Shown piece after piece: positions 52,338-61,827 of a stretch of DNA of 64,000 bases. The translations under genes and the position numbers were made by a program. The notes below the pieces were generated by a model, which worked only from the letters and a program-made list of their open reading frames with translations, made no database searches and was not told where the DNA came from. Numbering within the stretch: the stretch's first letter is position 1; each line of letters opens with the position of its first letter. Source of the DNA: Nocardioides sp. CER19 (GTDB taxonomy: Bacteria; Actinomycetota; Actinomycetes; Propionibacteriales; Nocardioidaceae); the NCBI RefSeq assembly GCF_029846275.1, contig NZ_JARVWS010000002.1, positions 1,396,588 to 1,460,587 on the forward strand, written 5' to 3'.

Positions 52338-52853
52338 TCAGTGCAGGGCGACCTTCAGCAGCGCGACGAGGATCCCGATGGCGGCACCGGCGCATGCACT
52401 GGCGATCCGACCGCCGGTGTCGAGTCCGCCTCGGGCGCCGGCCAGATAGCTGTAGAGGGTCAGCAGCCCTATGGTCGCGATGAGGGCGATCCAGGCGGAG
52501 GTGCGCAGCTCGGCGCCCGCGAGGCGGGAGACCAGCAGCACGAGCAGCGGCACGATGGACGCCCCGAAGATCGGCGCGGTGACGACGAGCGCGTGCCGGA
52601 ACGCGGCGATCGGGTGGTGGCGGTGGGTCAGCGAGCTGCCGAGGGTGACGGCATGCAGGTGGGCGAGCCAGTACACCGCGACCGTGCCCAGGATCGCGAG
52701 GCTGAGCTCGCCGGTCGACTTCACGTGCCCCGCGCCGTACGCGATGGCGGCGGCGCACACGACGGTGCCCGTGATCGCGCCCTCGCCGCCGACGACCAGG
52801 CCGAGCAGGTCGCGGCGCCGATGCGCCGTGTCCGACCCGTCGCGGAGCGTCAT
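52338..52853 (-). CDS. multi-pass membrane protein, hypothetical
   Basis: A 171-residue protein with about five hydrophobic helices and a short basic N-terminus (RRRDLLGLVVGGEGAIT). The pair LGTVAVYWLAHLHAVTLGSSL may mark a conserved histidine-containing helix. The family is not recognised; it is reminiscent of small integral proteins of the VIT-like or DUF-type groups. ATG 52853 overlaps the GH15 stop (ATGA), so the two are translated together. Confidence 0.65.
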   Translation of the reverse strand: MTLRDGSDTAHRRRDLLGLVVGGEGAITGTVVCAAAIAYGAGHVKSTGELSLAILGTVAVYWLAHLHAVTLGSSLTHRHHPIAAFRHALVVTAPIFGASIVPLLVLLVSRLAGAELRTSAWIALIATIGLLTLYSYLAGARGGLDTGGRIASACAGAAIGILVALLKVALH

Positions 52854-54760
52854 CCGCCCAGGGGCGACGGCACCGTGCCGAACGGCTCGGGGCCTGCCGT
52901 GCTCGCGGGCACGCCGTCGGACCTCGCCTCCAGCCGGCGGTCGAGGATGACGGCGGCGTCGATCGGGGAGAGATGGGTGAACGCCTGCGGGAAGTTGCCG
53001 AGCTGCTCGCCGGTCAGCCCGATCTCCTCCGCGTAGAGACCGAGGTGGTTGTCGTAGGTCAGCATCTTCTCGAAGGCCATCTGCGCCTTCTCGACCATTC
53101 CCGAGGTGGCCAGCGCGTTGACGTACGCGAAGCTGCACAGCGAGAACGTGCCCTCGGAGCCGGCCAGGCCGTCGGGGGAGGCGGCGGGGTCGTAGCGGTA
53201 GACCAGGCTGTCCGTCACCAGCTCACCGTCCATCGCCCGCAGCGTCGAGAGCCACCGGGGGTCGGTGGGTGAGACGAAGCCGACCGTCGGCATTCGCAGC
53301 AGCGACGAGTCGAGGACGTCGCTGTCGTAGTGCTGCACGAACGCCTTTCGCTTCTCGCTCCAGCCCCTGGTCATCACCTGCTCGTAGATCGCGTCCCGAG
53401 CCGCGCGCCAGCTGTCGACCGGCGCGGGGTGGCCGCGTTGCCACGCCAGGCGGATGCCGCGGTCGAGGGCGACCCAGCTCATGAGGCGGCCGTAGGTGAA
53501 GTCCTTGCGGCCGCCGCGGGTCTCCCAGATGCCCTCCTCCGGCTGGTCCCAGTTGTCGGTGAGCCAGTCGAGCAGGTCGCGCATCCCGCGCCAGCCGTCG
53601 TACCCCATCTGCAGGCCGCGTCGCTCACCCTGGTAGAGGCTGTCGATCGCCTCGCCGTAGATGTCGAGCTGCAGCTGGCCGGCCGCGCCGTTGCCGATCC
53701 GCACCGGCGCGGAGCCGCGGTAGCCCTCCCAGTGGGCGAGGACCGTCTCGTCGAGGTCGGAGCTGCCGTCGACGCGGTACATGATGTTGAGCGGCCCGCT
53801 CGCGCCGCCGGCCTGCTCCTCGGCGCGGGCGCGGAGCCACCGGCCCAGCGCAGCGGCCTCGTCGGTGAAGCCGAGGCTCAGCAGGGAGTAGACCGAGAAC
53901 GACGCGTCGCGCACCCAGGTGTACCGGTAGTCCCAGTTGCGCTCGCCGCCGAGCTGCTCCGGCAGCGCGGCCGTGGGCGCCGCCACGATGCCGCCGGTGG
54001 GGGCGTAGGTCATGAGCTTGAGCGTGATCGCCGAGCGGTCGACCATCTCGCGCCAGCGACCGCGATAGGTGGACCGGCCGATCCACGACTTCCAGAACGA
54101 CATCGTCTCGGCATACAACGCCCACACCGACGACGGCCGCAGGACCCGTGGCCGCGCGTCACGGCCGGTCTCGAGGACCACGCCTCGGCTCTGGCCCGCG
54201 GTGAGCGTCACCTCGCCGCGTACGTCGTCCCCGGCCGGCTCGGCCCGCGCGACCCGCTCGTCGTCGGGCTCGCGCACGATGCTGACAGCGACCGTCGTCG
54301 TCGAGCCCTCGAAGACCGCACCGTCGTCGTTCAGGTGCAGCCGATGCGGCTCGCGCCCGTAGTCGAACCGAGGGGCGATCTCGATGGCGAAGGTCATCTC
54401 GCCGCGGACACAGCGGATGATCCGCACCAGCCGGTGGGCGTCGGTCGCCACGGTCTCGCGCGCGACCGGCATGAAGTCGACCACCTCGCCGACGCCCGCC
54501 TCGGTGAGGAAACGGGTGACCAGGATCGCCGTGCCGGGGATGTAGAGCTGCTTGCGGGTGAACTGCTCGGCCGTCGGCCCGATGCGGAAGTGACCGCCCC
54601 GGTGTCGGTCGAGGAGGCCACCGAAGATGCTCGGCGAGTCGAAACGTGGTGAGCAGAACCAGTCGACGTCGCCGTCGGTCGTCACGAGGGCGCACGTCTG
54701 CAGGTCGCCGATCAGCCCGTGCTCGGCGATGAGCGGGTAGTCGTCGGTGGGGGCGGACAC
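52850..54760 (-). CDS. glycoside hydrolase family 15 protein (trehalase/glucoamylase-like)
   Basis: A 636-residue GH15 protein: an N-terminal beta-sandwich domain (YPLIAEHGLIGDLQTCALVTTDGDVDWFCSPRFDSPSIFG), then the (alpha/alpha)6 barrel beginning near residue 240. Catalytic region is NWDYRYTWVRDASFSVYSLLSLGF, and the second acid lies in LYAEEIGLTGEQLGNFPQAFTHL near the end, both cited by motif. Close family members in actinobacteria are trehalases; activity on another alpha-glucan is possible. The gene starts at GTG 54760, one base after the DUF1269 gene. Confidence 0.9.
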   Translation of the reverse strand: MSAPTDDYPLIAEHGLIGDLQTCALVTTDGDVDWFCSPRFDSPSIFGGLLDRHRGGHFRIGPTAEQFTRKQLYIPGTAILVTRFLTEAGVGEVVDFMPVARETVATDAHRLVRIIRCVRGEMTFAIEIAPRFDYGREPHRLHLNDDGAVFEGSTTTVAVSIVREPDDERVARAEPAGDDVRGEVTLTAGQSRGVVLETGRDARPRVLRPSSVWALYAETMSFWKSWIGRSTYRGRWREMVDRSAITLKLMTYAPTGGIVAAPTAALPEQLGGERNWDYRYTWVRDASFSVYSLLSLGFTDEAAALGRWLRARAEEQAGGASGPLNIMYRVDGSSDLDETVLAHWEGYRGSAPVRIGNGAAGQLQLDIYGEAIDSLYQGERRGLQMGYDGWRGMRDLLDWLTDNWDQPEEGIWETRGGRKDFTYGRLMSWVALDRGIRLAWQRGHPAPVDSWRAARDAIYEQVMTRGWSEKRKAFVQHYDSDVLDSSLLRMPTVGFVSPTDPRWLSTLRAMDGELVTDSLVYRYDPAASPDGLAGSEGTFSLCSFAYVNALATSGMVEKAQMAFEKMLTYDNHLGLYAEEIGLTGEQLGNFPQAFTHLSPIDAAVILDRRLEARSDGVPASTAGPEPFGTVPSPLGG

Positions 54761-54761
54761 G

Positions 54762-55250
54762 TCAGGAGCCGCCGAAGGTCTCGAGGAGGGTGTCTCGCTC
54801 GGCCTCGGTGAGGTTGGTGTGGATGAGCTTCTTGTCGCCGAAGTGGAAGCGCTCGCCGAGCCGGTCCAGCTGGGCGCCCTCGGTAACCAGGAACAGCGCC
54901 GACGTGCCCGGCGTGACCTCGTCGCGCAGCCGGTCGATGTCCTTCGGCGTGATGCCGGTGCCGTCGGTCATCTTGCTCATCACCCCGAGGGAGGCACCGA
55001 CGACGGCACCCGCGATGGGGACCGTGAAGAGGGCACCCGTGAGGACGCCCCAGACCGTTCCCCAGGCGGCGCCGCGCTTGGGGTCGTCGTACGAGTGGTC
55101 GACGTGCGCCTTCTCCTCGCCCTCCGGCCAGGTGATGACCGCGTGGTCGACGACCCGGACGAGCCCGTCAGCGGACGCGCTCTTGAGGACCTTGACCGCG
55201 CGTTGCGCCTCGGTCGCGTCCTCGAACTTCCACACGGTGAAGGTGGTCAT
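54762..55250 (-). CDS. DUF1269 membrane-associated protein
   Basis: A 162-residue protein: N-terminal ferredoxin-like half (TVWKFEDATEAQRAVKVLKSA, VVDHAVITWPEGEEKAHVDHSY), a hydrophobic glycine-rich segment GVLTGALFTVPIAGAVVGASLGVMS near the middle and a C-terminal half (ITPKDIDRLRDEVTPGTSALFLVTE). This is the DUF1269 layout. The function is unknown; related proteins are associated with envelope stress. GGAAGGAAG precedes the ATG. The P-type ATPase gene lies 32 bp upstream, suggesting one operon of four genes (ATPase, DUF1269, GH15, membrane protein). Confidence 0.85.
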   Translation of the reverse strand: MTTFTVWKFEDATEAQRAVKVLKSASADGLVRVVDHAVITWPEGEEKAHVDHSYDDPKRGAAWGTVWGVLTGALFTVPIAGAVVGASLGVMSKMTDGTGITPKDIDRLRDEVTPGTSALFLVTEGAQLDRLGERFHFGDKKLIHTNLTEAERDTLLETFGGS

Positions 55251-55282
55251 CGTTGTCTTCCTTCCTCACGGGGTACGCCGGC

Positions 55283-58063
55283 TCAGGCGGGGGTGGGTGC
55301 GGTCGGGACGAGCTCCACCTGCGGCGCGGCCGGACCTGACGCGCCACGTCGCCGGAGCACGAGCTTGATGGCCTCCTCGACCACGACGAGGGAGGCGGCC
55401 AGCCCGACGCAGATGCACCACTGGGCGAAGGTCAGGCCGGTCGTGTCGAAGATCCGCTGCAGGAAGCCGAGCGCGGTGACGGCGATGATCGCGACCACCG
55501 CCACGCCGTAGCGGCGCAGCTGGGTGACGGCCGGGATGGCGTCGCGGTCGAAGATGGTGTTCACCTGGTCGCGGGAGAGCAGCGCCGCCGCCAGGTGGAA
55601 CAGAGACAGGCAGGTGAGCAGCATGGTGGCGGCGACGACGGCGCCGTCCTGGGAGTGGCCGATCTGGTAGGCGACCAGGGCGCCGATCGTCATCACCGCA
55701 CCCTGGATGCACAGCCTGACCCAGTTCGCTGCCGTGAGCACCGGTGCTCCGACCGGGCGCGGCGCCCGCGCCATCAGACCGTGAGCGGACTCGTCGAACC
55801 CGAGGGCGATCGCCAGGGGCACGTCGACGACCATGTTGAGCCAGAGGATCTGCAGCGGCCCGAGCGGTGCGCCGTCGGCGATCCCGAGGACGCCCGCGCC
55901 GATGAAGATCGCGATGTAGGCCACCAGTGTCGACATCTGGAAGCGCAGGTACTTCAGCAGGTTGTCGTAGAGGGTGCGGCCGTAGGACACGGCCCCGACG
56001 ATGGTCGCGAAGTTGTCGTCGGTCAGGATCATGACGGCGGCCTCCTTGGAGACCTCGGTGCCGGTGATGCCCATCGCGACGCCGATGTCGGCCGACTTCA
56101 GGGCCGGCGCGTCGTTGACGCCGTCACCGGTCATGGCGACGACGTTGCCCTTCTCCTGCAGGGTGCGGACCAGCCGGACCTTGTCCTCGGGTGCCACCCG
56201 GGCGATGACGCCGATGTCGTCGATCGCGTCGCGCAGCTGCTCGTCGGGCATGGCGGCGAACTCGGCACCGGTCACCGCCCGGCCCTCGATGCCCAGCTCC
56301 GTGGCGATCGCGGCGGCAGTCGTGGCGTGGTCGCCGGTGATCATGCGGACCCGGATGCCCGCCTTGCGGCACTCCGCGATCGCGTCCCTGGCCTCGGCGC
56401 GCGGGGGGTCGACGATGCCGACCATCGCCAGCAGCGTCAGGTCCTGCACGAGGTCGAACGGCTGCGTGCTCCCAGCGGCCCACGTGGCGGGATCCAGGTC
56501 GCGCTGCGCGACCACCATCACGCGCTCCCCGGCGTTGGCGATGCGGTCGTTGGCGTCCAGGGCCAGGTGGCGGTTGGCGTCGGTGATGGGCGCCCGGGTG
56601 CCGTCGGGGTTGCGGATGTCGATCGCACGAGCGATGAGGACGTCCGGTGCCCCCTTCACGTAGCAGCGCACGACGGGCTCGCCGTGCTCGCCGGTCATCT
56701 CGTGGAACGTCGCCATGAACTTGTAGTCGGAGTCGAACGGCACCTCGCCGACCCGGGGCAGCGCCGCCCGCGTCTCGGCGATGTCCAGGCCGCCCTTGGC
56801 GCCGAGCACGATGAGGGCGCCCTCGGTCGGGTCCCCGATGAGGCCCTCGCCGTCGAGCACGGCGTCGGCGCAGAGCACCATCGGGAGCAGGTAGGGGTCG
56901 AGGTCGTGCCGCTCGCCACCCACGTGGTGGATGTCGCCGACGGTGCTGTAGCCCTCGCCGGACACGGTGAACCGGTTCTGGCCGGGGATGACCAGCTGAC
57001 GCGCCGTCATCTTGTTGAGGGTGAGCGTGCCGGTCTTGTCCGAGCAGATGGCCGAGGTCGAGCCGAGGGTCTCCACTGCCGGGAGTCGCTTGACGATGGC
57101 GTTGCGGCGCGCGATCTCGCGGGTGCCCATCGACAGCAGCGCGGTGACGACCGCGGGCAGGCCGGTCGGGATCGCGGCGACCGCGAGGGCGACGCCGGTG
57201 ATGAAGAGGTCGTCGAACGACTGCCCGCGGGCCAGCCCGAGCAGCACGACCAGGACCAGGGCCAGTCCGGCGATCGAGGCGATGATGCGCGAGAGCGCGT
57301 CGAGCTGCTTCTGCAGCGGCGTCTTGCTGCTCTCGGTGTGGGAGAGCATGTCGGCGATGTGACCGATCTCGGTCTTCATCCCCGTCGCCGTCACGATCAG
57401 CTCGCCGCGCCCACGGGTGACCGAGGTGTTCATGTAGGCCATGCAGGTGCGGTCTCCGAGCGGCACCTCGTCGCCGGGCACCGGCTCGGTCGACTTCCCC
57501 ACGGGCAGGCTCTCGCCGGTGAGCGCGGCCTCCTCGATCTCGAGGCTCGCGGCGACGCAGACCCGGGCGTCGGCCGGGACCCGGTTGCCGGCCTCGACGA
57601 GCACGACGTCGCCCGGCACCAGGTCCTCGGCGTCGATCTCGACCGCCTGCCCGTCGCGCCGGACGCGGGCCACCGTGCGCATCATCTGGGCCAGCGCCTT
57701 GACGCTCTCCTCGGCCTTGGCCTCCTGGCGCACGCCGATCACGGCGTTGAGGACGGTGAGGCCGGCCAGCACCACGGTCGTCCCGGTGTCCCCGGTCACG
57801 ATCTGGTTCACGACGGCAGCGGCGACGAGGATGATCTGCATGAAGTCCTCGTACTGACGCAGGAAGGCGCGCCAGCCGGGCTCGTGCGCCCCCTCGGTGA
57901 GCCGGTTGGGGCCGAAGGAGGCCAGCCGCTTCTGTGCCTCTCCCGTCGAGAGTCCCTGCGCCGGGTCCACGTCGAGGGCGAGTGCGACGGCGGCGGCGTC
58001 CGAGCCGACCGGGTCGGCGTCCTTCCCTGGCCGCGAGCGCAGGTCGGTGTTGGGCGTGGACAT
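55283..58063 (-). CDS. cation-translocating P-type ATPase with variant PTGL motif
   Basis: A 926-residue P2-type ATPase: N-terminal cation-ATPase domain (SFGPNRLTEG), actuator TGES in AALTGESLPVG, phosphorylation site SDKTGTLTLNKM near 340, hinge TGDGVNDAPAL, and about ten transmembrane helices. The M4 motif reads VAAIPTGLPAVVTALLSMG where Ca2+ and related pumps have PEGL: the Glu is replaced by Thr. M6 retains a NMVVDVPLAIALGFD Asp. The transported ion (Ca2+, Mg2+ or other) is therefore not certain. ATG 58063 has AGGAGGGAG upstream. It is the first gene of an operon reading left. Confidence 0.9.
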   Translation of the reverse strand: MSTPNTDLRSRPGKDADPVGSDAAAVALALDVDPAQGLSTGEAQKRLASFGPNRLTEGAHEPGWRAFLRQYEDFMQIILVAAAVVNQIVTGDTGTTVVLAGLTVLNAVIGVRQEAKAEESVKALAQMMRTVARVRRDGQAVEIDAEDLVPGDVVLVEAGNRVPADARVCVAASLEIEEAALTGESLPVGKSTEPVPGDEVPLGDRTCMAYMNTSVTRGRGELIVTATGMKTEIGHIADMLSHTESSKTPLQKQLDALSRIIASIAGLALVLVVLLGLARGQSFDDLFITGVALAVAAIPTGLPAVVTALLSMGTREIARRNAIVKRLPAVETLGSTSAICSDKTGTLTLNKMTARQLVIPGQNRFTVSGEGYSTVGDIHHVGGERHDLDPYLLPMVLCADAVLDGEGLIGDPTEGALIVLGAKGGLDIAETRAALPRVGEVPFDSDYKFMATFHEMTGEHGEPVVRCYVKGAPDVLIARAIDIRNPDGTRAPITDANRHLALDANDRIANAGERVMVVAQRDLDPATWAAGSTQPFDLVQDLTLLAMVGIVDPPRAEARDAIAECRKAGIRVRMITGDHATTAAAIATELGIEGRAVTGAEFAAMPDEQLRDAIDDIGVIARVAPEDKVRLVRTLQEKGNVVAMTGDGVNDAPALKSADIGVAMGITGTEVSKEAAVMILTDDNFATIVGAVSYGRTLYDNLLKYLRFQMSTLVAYIAIFIGAGVLGIADGAPLGPLQILWLNMVVDVPLAIALGFDESAHGLMARAPRPVGAPVLTAANWVRLCIQGAVMTIGALVAYQIGHSQDGAVVAATMLLTCLSLFHLAAALLSRDQVNTIFDRDAIPAVTQLRRYGVAVVAIIAVTALGFLQRIFDTTGLTFAQWCICVGLAASLVVVEEAIKLVLRRRGASGPAAPQVELVPTAPTPA

Positions 58064-58355
58064 CAGCGGCTCCCTCCTCGGGCGGCACCCGATCGGGTCC
58101 GGCACGCCGGACTCCTCTGCATCGTCTGCCGGAGCGGGTGGGACATCGCCACCCGCGAGGGGGTGGGTGACCCGACCGGGCGGCCGACAGCACCCGGCCG
58201 ACGTACGACGTCGGAGCGGTGGTCGGCGGGCGCGATCGGGTCCTCGACCGGCGATCTGCTCGCGCCCACCCGTCCCGGGGTGGTGCGGCGCGGGCGCGTC
58301 GGTGCGACGGTCGGCTCGTCGTTGATTCGTGGCCGAGCGTCGGAGGGAACAGACG
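58064..58355. other. 292-bp divergent intergenic region
   Basis: Between the P-type ATPase and DUF6325 genes, with no supported gene. It must hold promoters for both directions, but no clear -35/-10 pair or operator repeat stands out; short GC palindromes such as CCGACGTACGACGTCGG are present around 58197-58213. This is a reasonable place to look for a shared stress-regulator site. Confidence 0.45.
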
Positions 58356-58853
58356 ATGACCGAGCAGATCGAGAAGTCCGCGCAGACCGCGGCGACCGAG
58401 CAGACCGGCGACGACTACGTCGTCGGACCGATCGACTACCTCGCCATCGAGTTCCCGGGGGCGCGACTGACCGGCGACGGTCTCGCTGCGCTCCTTGACC
58501 TCGTCGACCGCGGGGTGATCCGCATCCTCGACCTGCGCGTGGCGAAGGTCGACGCCGACGGCACGGTGACCGCCGTCGAGCTCACCGACCTCGACGGCGA
58601 CGGCGTCCTGGACCTGTCCGTGTTCGCTGGCGTCCGGTCCGGGTTGCTCGACGACGAGGACGTCAACGCGAGTGCCGGGCTGGTCGAGCCGGGGAACGCG
58701 GTCGGCGTGCTGCTCTACGAGAACACCTGGGCCGGCCCGTTCGTGGCCGCGATGCGGCGAGCAGGCGCCGAGGTCATCGCCAGCGGGCGGGTCCCCGCGG
58801 ACGACGTGATCGCGATGTTGGACGAGCTGGAGGAGTCGGGGCAGCAGGACTGA
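58356..58853 (+). CDS. DUF6325-family protein
   Basis: A 165-residue protein beginning with a polar lead and then VVGPIDYLAIEFPGARLTGDGLAALLDLVDRGVIRILDLRVAKV, the signature of the DUF1269-related DUF6325 group (quoted by motif). The centre contains a GDGVLDLSVFAGV acidic strand and the end EVIASGRVPADDVIAMLDEL. Function unknown, but these proteins tend to sit beside SHOCT proteins and stress genes, as here. GGAGGGA precedes the ATG at 58356. Confidence 0.8.
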   Translation: MTEQIEKSAQTAATEQTGDDYVVGPIDYLAIEFPGARLTGDGLAALLDLVDRGVIRILDLRVAKVDADGTVTAVELTDLDGDGVLDLSVFAGVRSGLLDDEDVNASAGLVEPGNAVGVLLYENTWAGPFVAAMRRAGAEVIASGRVPADDVIAMLDELEESGQQD

Positions 58854-58880
58854 TCCCCGACCGGAACGAGGAGGAGATCG

Positions 58881-59189
58881 ATGGGACTCATCGGCGGAAT
58901 GGCGCGGACGGCCGTCGTCGCGGGCACTGCGACGGCGGTGTCGAACAGGGTGTCCCGGCGCCAGGCCGGGCGCTGGGCGGCACAGGACGCCTACGCGGCC
59001 CAGCAGCAGCAGGCGTACTCCGCACCACAGGAGCAGTACGCGCCACCTCAGCAGTACTCGCCGCCGCCCGCGAGCGCCCCGGACACCGACGACCTGATCG
59101 CCCAGCTCGAGAAGCTCGGCCGGTTGCGGGACTCGGGCGTCCTCAGCGACGAGGAGTTCGCAGCCCAGAAGGCACGCCTGTTGGGCTGA
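58881..59189 (+). CDS. SHOCT-domain protein
   Basis: A 102-residue protein: a short hydrophobic N-terminus (MARTAVVAGTATAVSNRVS), a Gln/Pro/Ala-rich linker with poly-Gln and YxPP units (37-65), and the C-terminal SHOCT motif LIAQLEKLGRLRDSGVLSDEEFAAQKARLLG (quoted by motif). SHOCT domains are small oligomerisation or membrane-targeting modules. It follows the DUF6325 gene by 27 bp with a GGAGGAGA ribosome site. It is convergent with the LuxR-type regulator; only one base separates the stops. Confidence 0.88.
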   Translation: MGLIGGMARTAVVAGTATAVSNRVSRRQAGRWAAQDAYAAQQQQAYSAPQEQYAPPQQYSPPPASAPDTDDLIAQLEKLGRLRDSGVLSDEEFAAQKARLLG

Positions 59190-59190
59190 C

Positions 59191-61800
59191 CTACCCGCGC
59201 GGAAGCAGCCGCATGCGACGCGCGGAGTCCACGGCCTGCGACCGGGACTCCACGCCGAGCTTGCGGTAGATCGCGCGCAGGTGGAACTTCAGCGTGTTCT
59301 GGGAGACGTAGAGCTCGGCGGCGATCTCGCTGAGGGTTAGCCTGCTCGGCAGCAGGCGCAGCACGTCGCGCTCGCGGTCGGTCAGGTCGTCGATCGGACG
59401 CTCGGCGTCGTGACCCGTCCACGTGGGGACCAGCGCGTGCCGCAGCCGATCCATCCACGGCTCCGGCACGCGCCACGCGGCCAGCTCGATCAGCTCCATG
59501 AGCGGCGCGCCCTCCGACGCGACCGTTCGCAGCATCGCGTGGCGGGCGGCCAGGGCGAGCGTCCGGGCGACCTCCTGTGCTGCCGCGGTCCGGTCCCGGG
59601 GAGCGAGCGCCTGCCCCAGCAGCAGTCCGGCGACCACCTGGTGCCGGACGCAACGGGTCCGTGCCCGTCGTACGGCCTGCTCGGCCTCGGCGTGCCGGCC
59701 GAGGGCGAGATCGATCCTGGCCCTGCAGACAGGGCTCCAGAACGGGTCGGAGACGCGCTCCGACCAGTCCAGCGCCGTCGCGGGCACGTCGGTCGCGAGG
59801 GCCAGCTCGACGCCCGCGCGGGCGATCAGGTCGCTCGGACCGGCGTCGGACGACCCGAGCGATGACGCATCGCCCGTCGCGGAGGCGAGCCGTGCGTGCA
59901 GGCGATCGGCCTCGTCCAGCTGGCGGGCGGCGGCGCTCAGGTCGCCGGAGCTCATCCGGAGCCGCACGAGCTCGACCTGCGCGACCAGCTGCAGGACCGG
60001 GTCCGGGTACGTCGACGTGCCGGCCAGCGCCTCGAGCGCGGTGCGCGCGTCCGCCCGCTGGTCCAGCTCCCGCGCGACGAGGGCGTCGGCCAGCGCGAGC
60101 CGGGTCCGAACGGCTTCGTACGTGTCGGCCCTTCCGCGGAGGCCGTCGGCGACGCGTGCCGCGTCGAGAGGATGCCCGGCCAGCGCCAGACCGACCGCCC
60201 GACTGCCCTCGAGGACCCAGCGCCCGCTGGCTTCCGCGAGGCTGGCGGCCCGCGCCTGGCCGATGACCGGCAGCCGGTCGTTCCAACGCTCGTCGACGGC
60301 GATGCCGCAGGCGATCATCCGCCAGCAGAACCTGTCGATCGGGTCCGCACCCGCCATCCCGCCGGATGCGTCCAGCGCGCGCCGAGCCTCCGCGACGGCG
60401 TGGTGCCAGTCGGCGCGCAGCCAGCTCGTGGCGGCGCGCAGCGTCCTCAGTCGCGACGGCTCCGGCTCCGGGAGCGAGCCGGCGGTCGACTCGGCGGTCG
60501 TCAAGGCGTCCTGGAGCGCGTTCGGGCCGGCCGGCAGCTGGCACCAGGCGAAGCGGACGGCGTCGACCGGGTCGCGAGAGGCGGTGTCGGCCGCGATGTG
60601 GTCGAGGGCGTCGACGGCTCGAGCCCCGTTGCCGGCGTCGACGAGTGGCAACGACACCTCCGAGAGGACGCGCAGGGCATCGCTCGCGCGTTCCGCCGCG
60701 AGCCAGTGGTCGAGTGCTGCCAGCTCGTCCCCGCGGGTCTCGAACCACTGCGCCGCCCGGGCGTGCTGCTTGAGGAGCCCGTCCGGCCAGCGGCGCCACA
60801 GCCGCGCGATGAGCAGGTCGCGCACGAGGCTGTGCACCTCGAACCACCCGTCCGGCAGGGCGGTCAGGAAGAGGCCTGCGGCCTCCGCCTCCTCGAGCAG
60901 GTCGCCGGCGTCGGGCCGTTCGGTCAGGGCCTCGGCGAGGCCGTAGTTGATCCGACCCACGACCGACGCGGAGAGCAGCAGCCCGACGAGCTCGGGCCGC
61001 TCCGACTCGAGGACCTCCTCCCAGACGTACTCCTCGACGAGCCGTTCGGACGGCACAGGGGTTCCGTCCTTGTCGCCGTCCGGAACCGGCGCGACGGCCG
61101 GGGGCGAGGCCGCGGTGAAGCGACGCGACAGGATCGCGAGCGCCGACAGCTGGAGAGCGGCCGCCCAGCCGTCCGCGCGCGCCACGGCCCCCGCGAGGTC
61201 GTCGGGTCGGAGGTCGGAGCAGAGCCGAGCCAGTAGCAGCGCGGCCTCCTCCTCGGAGAAGCGGAGCGCGCCGAAGTCGACGTCGGCGAAGTCGCCGCTC
61301 GCGCGCAGCCGCCCGACGCGCAGGGGCGGTCGGCGGCGGCTCAGGAGCACCAGGTGCAGCCAGGACGGCCGCTGCGCGACGAAGGTGTCGAGAACGGTGC
61401 AGGCGACCTCGTCGTCGGCCAGTCGGTCGACATCGTCGATCACCAGCGTCGTGACGGCGCTCGCGTCGGCGCTCGTCTCGGCGGCCGCCAGCTCCAGCGC
61501 CGTCGCCAGGGAGGACCGCAGCTCGGTGGCGTCCCGGTCCGCCGCATCGAGGGTCAGCCACGCACTACGGCGTCCCGAGATCGACAGCCAGTCCGCCACG
61601 AGTGCGGTCTTCCCCGTGCCGGCAGGCGCCGCGACGGCCACCACCGGGTAGTCCGCGAGCTTGTCGAGAAGGGTGATGAGTCGCGGGCGTCGTACGAAGT
61701 GGCGCGGGGGACTCGACGGTCGGAACTTCGCTCCGACTGACCGGGGACCGGGCCGCCCGCGATGGATCGTCGGCGAGACTCGGTCCGGAGGCGGAGACAT
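59191..61800 (-). CDS. large LuxR-family transcriptional regulator (LAL/MalT-like ATPase)
   Basis: An 869-residue regulator: N-terminal AAA-like domain with Walker A APAGTGKT near 60 and Walker B LVIDDVDRL near 118, a long helical TPR-like middle (about 380-780), and a C-terminal LuxR helix-turn-helix LTDRERDVLRLLPSRLTLSEIAAELYVSQNTLKFHLRAIYRKLG (quoted by motif). MalT-type regulators bind an inducer and ATP and activate nearby operons. The neighbouring genes suggest envelope or stress targets, but no operator could be identified. ATG 61800. Confidence 0.9.
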   Translation of the reverse strand: MSPPPDRVSPTIHRGRPGPRSVGAKFRPSSPPRHFVRRPRLITLLDKLADYPVVAVAAPAGTGKTALVADWLSISGRRSAWLTLDAADRDATELRSSLATALELAAAETSADASAVTTLVIDDVDRLADDEVACTVLDTFVAQRPSWLHLVLLSRRRPPLRVGRLRASGDFADVDFGALRFSEEEAALLLARLCSDLRPDDLAGAVARADGWAAALQLSALAILSRRFTAASPPAVAPVPDGDKDGTPVPSERLVEEYVWEEVLESERPELVGLLLSASVVGRINYGLAEALTERPDAGDLLEEAEAAGLFLTALPDGWFEVHSLVRDLLIARLWRRWPDGLLKQHARAAQWFETRGDELAALDHWLAAERASDALRVLSEVSLPLVDAGNGARAVDALDHIAADTASRDPVDAVRFAWCQLPAGPNALQDALTTAESTAGSLPEPEPSRLRTLRAATSWLRADWHHAVAEARRALDASGGMAGADPIDRFCWRMIACGIAVDERWNDRLPVIGQARAASLAEASGRWVLEGSRAVGLALAGHPLDAARVADGLRGRADTYEAVRTRLALADALVARELDQRADARTALEALAGTSTYPDPVLQLVAQVELVRLRMSSGDLSAAARQLDEADRLHARLASATGDASSLGSSDAGPSDLIARAGVELALATDVPATALDWSERVSDPFWSPVCRARIDLALGRHAEAEQAVRRARTRCVRHQVVAGLLLGQALAPRDRTAAAQEVARTLALAARHAMLRTVASEGAPLMELIELAAWRVPEPWMDRLRHALVPTWTGHDAERPIDDLTDRERDVLRLLPSRLTLSEIAAELYVSQNTLKFHLRAIYRKLGVESRSQAVDSARRMRLLPRG

Positions 61801-61827
61801 GGCCCGGCTCGGCTTCCCCGGCCGCGG

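Noticed and set aside
55595..58498. 967-codon plus-strand open frame opposite the P-type ATPase
   Set aside because: Antisense to an unmistakable ATPase; composition is Arg/Gly/His-rich without any family match.
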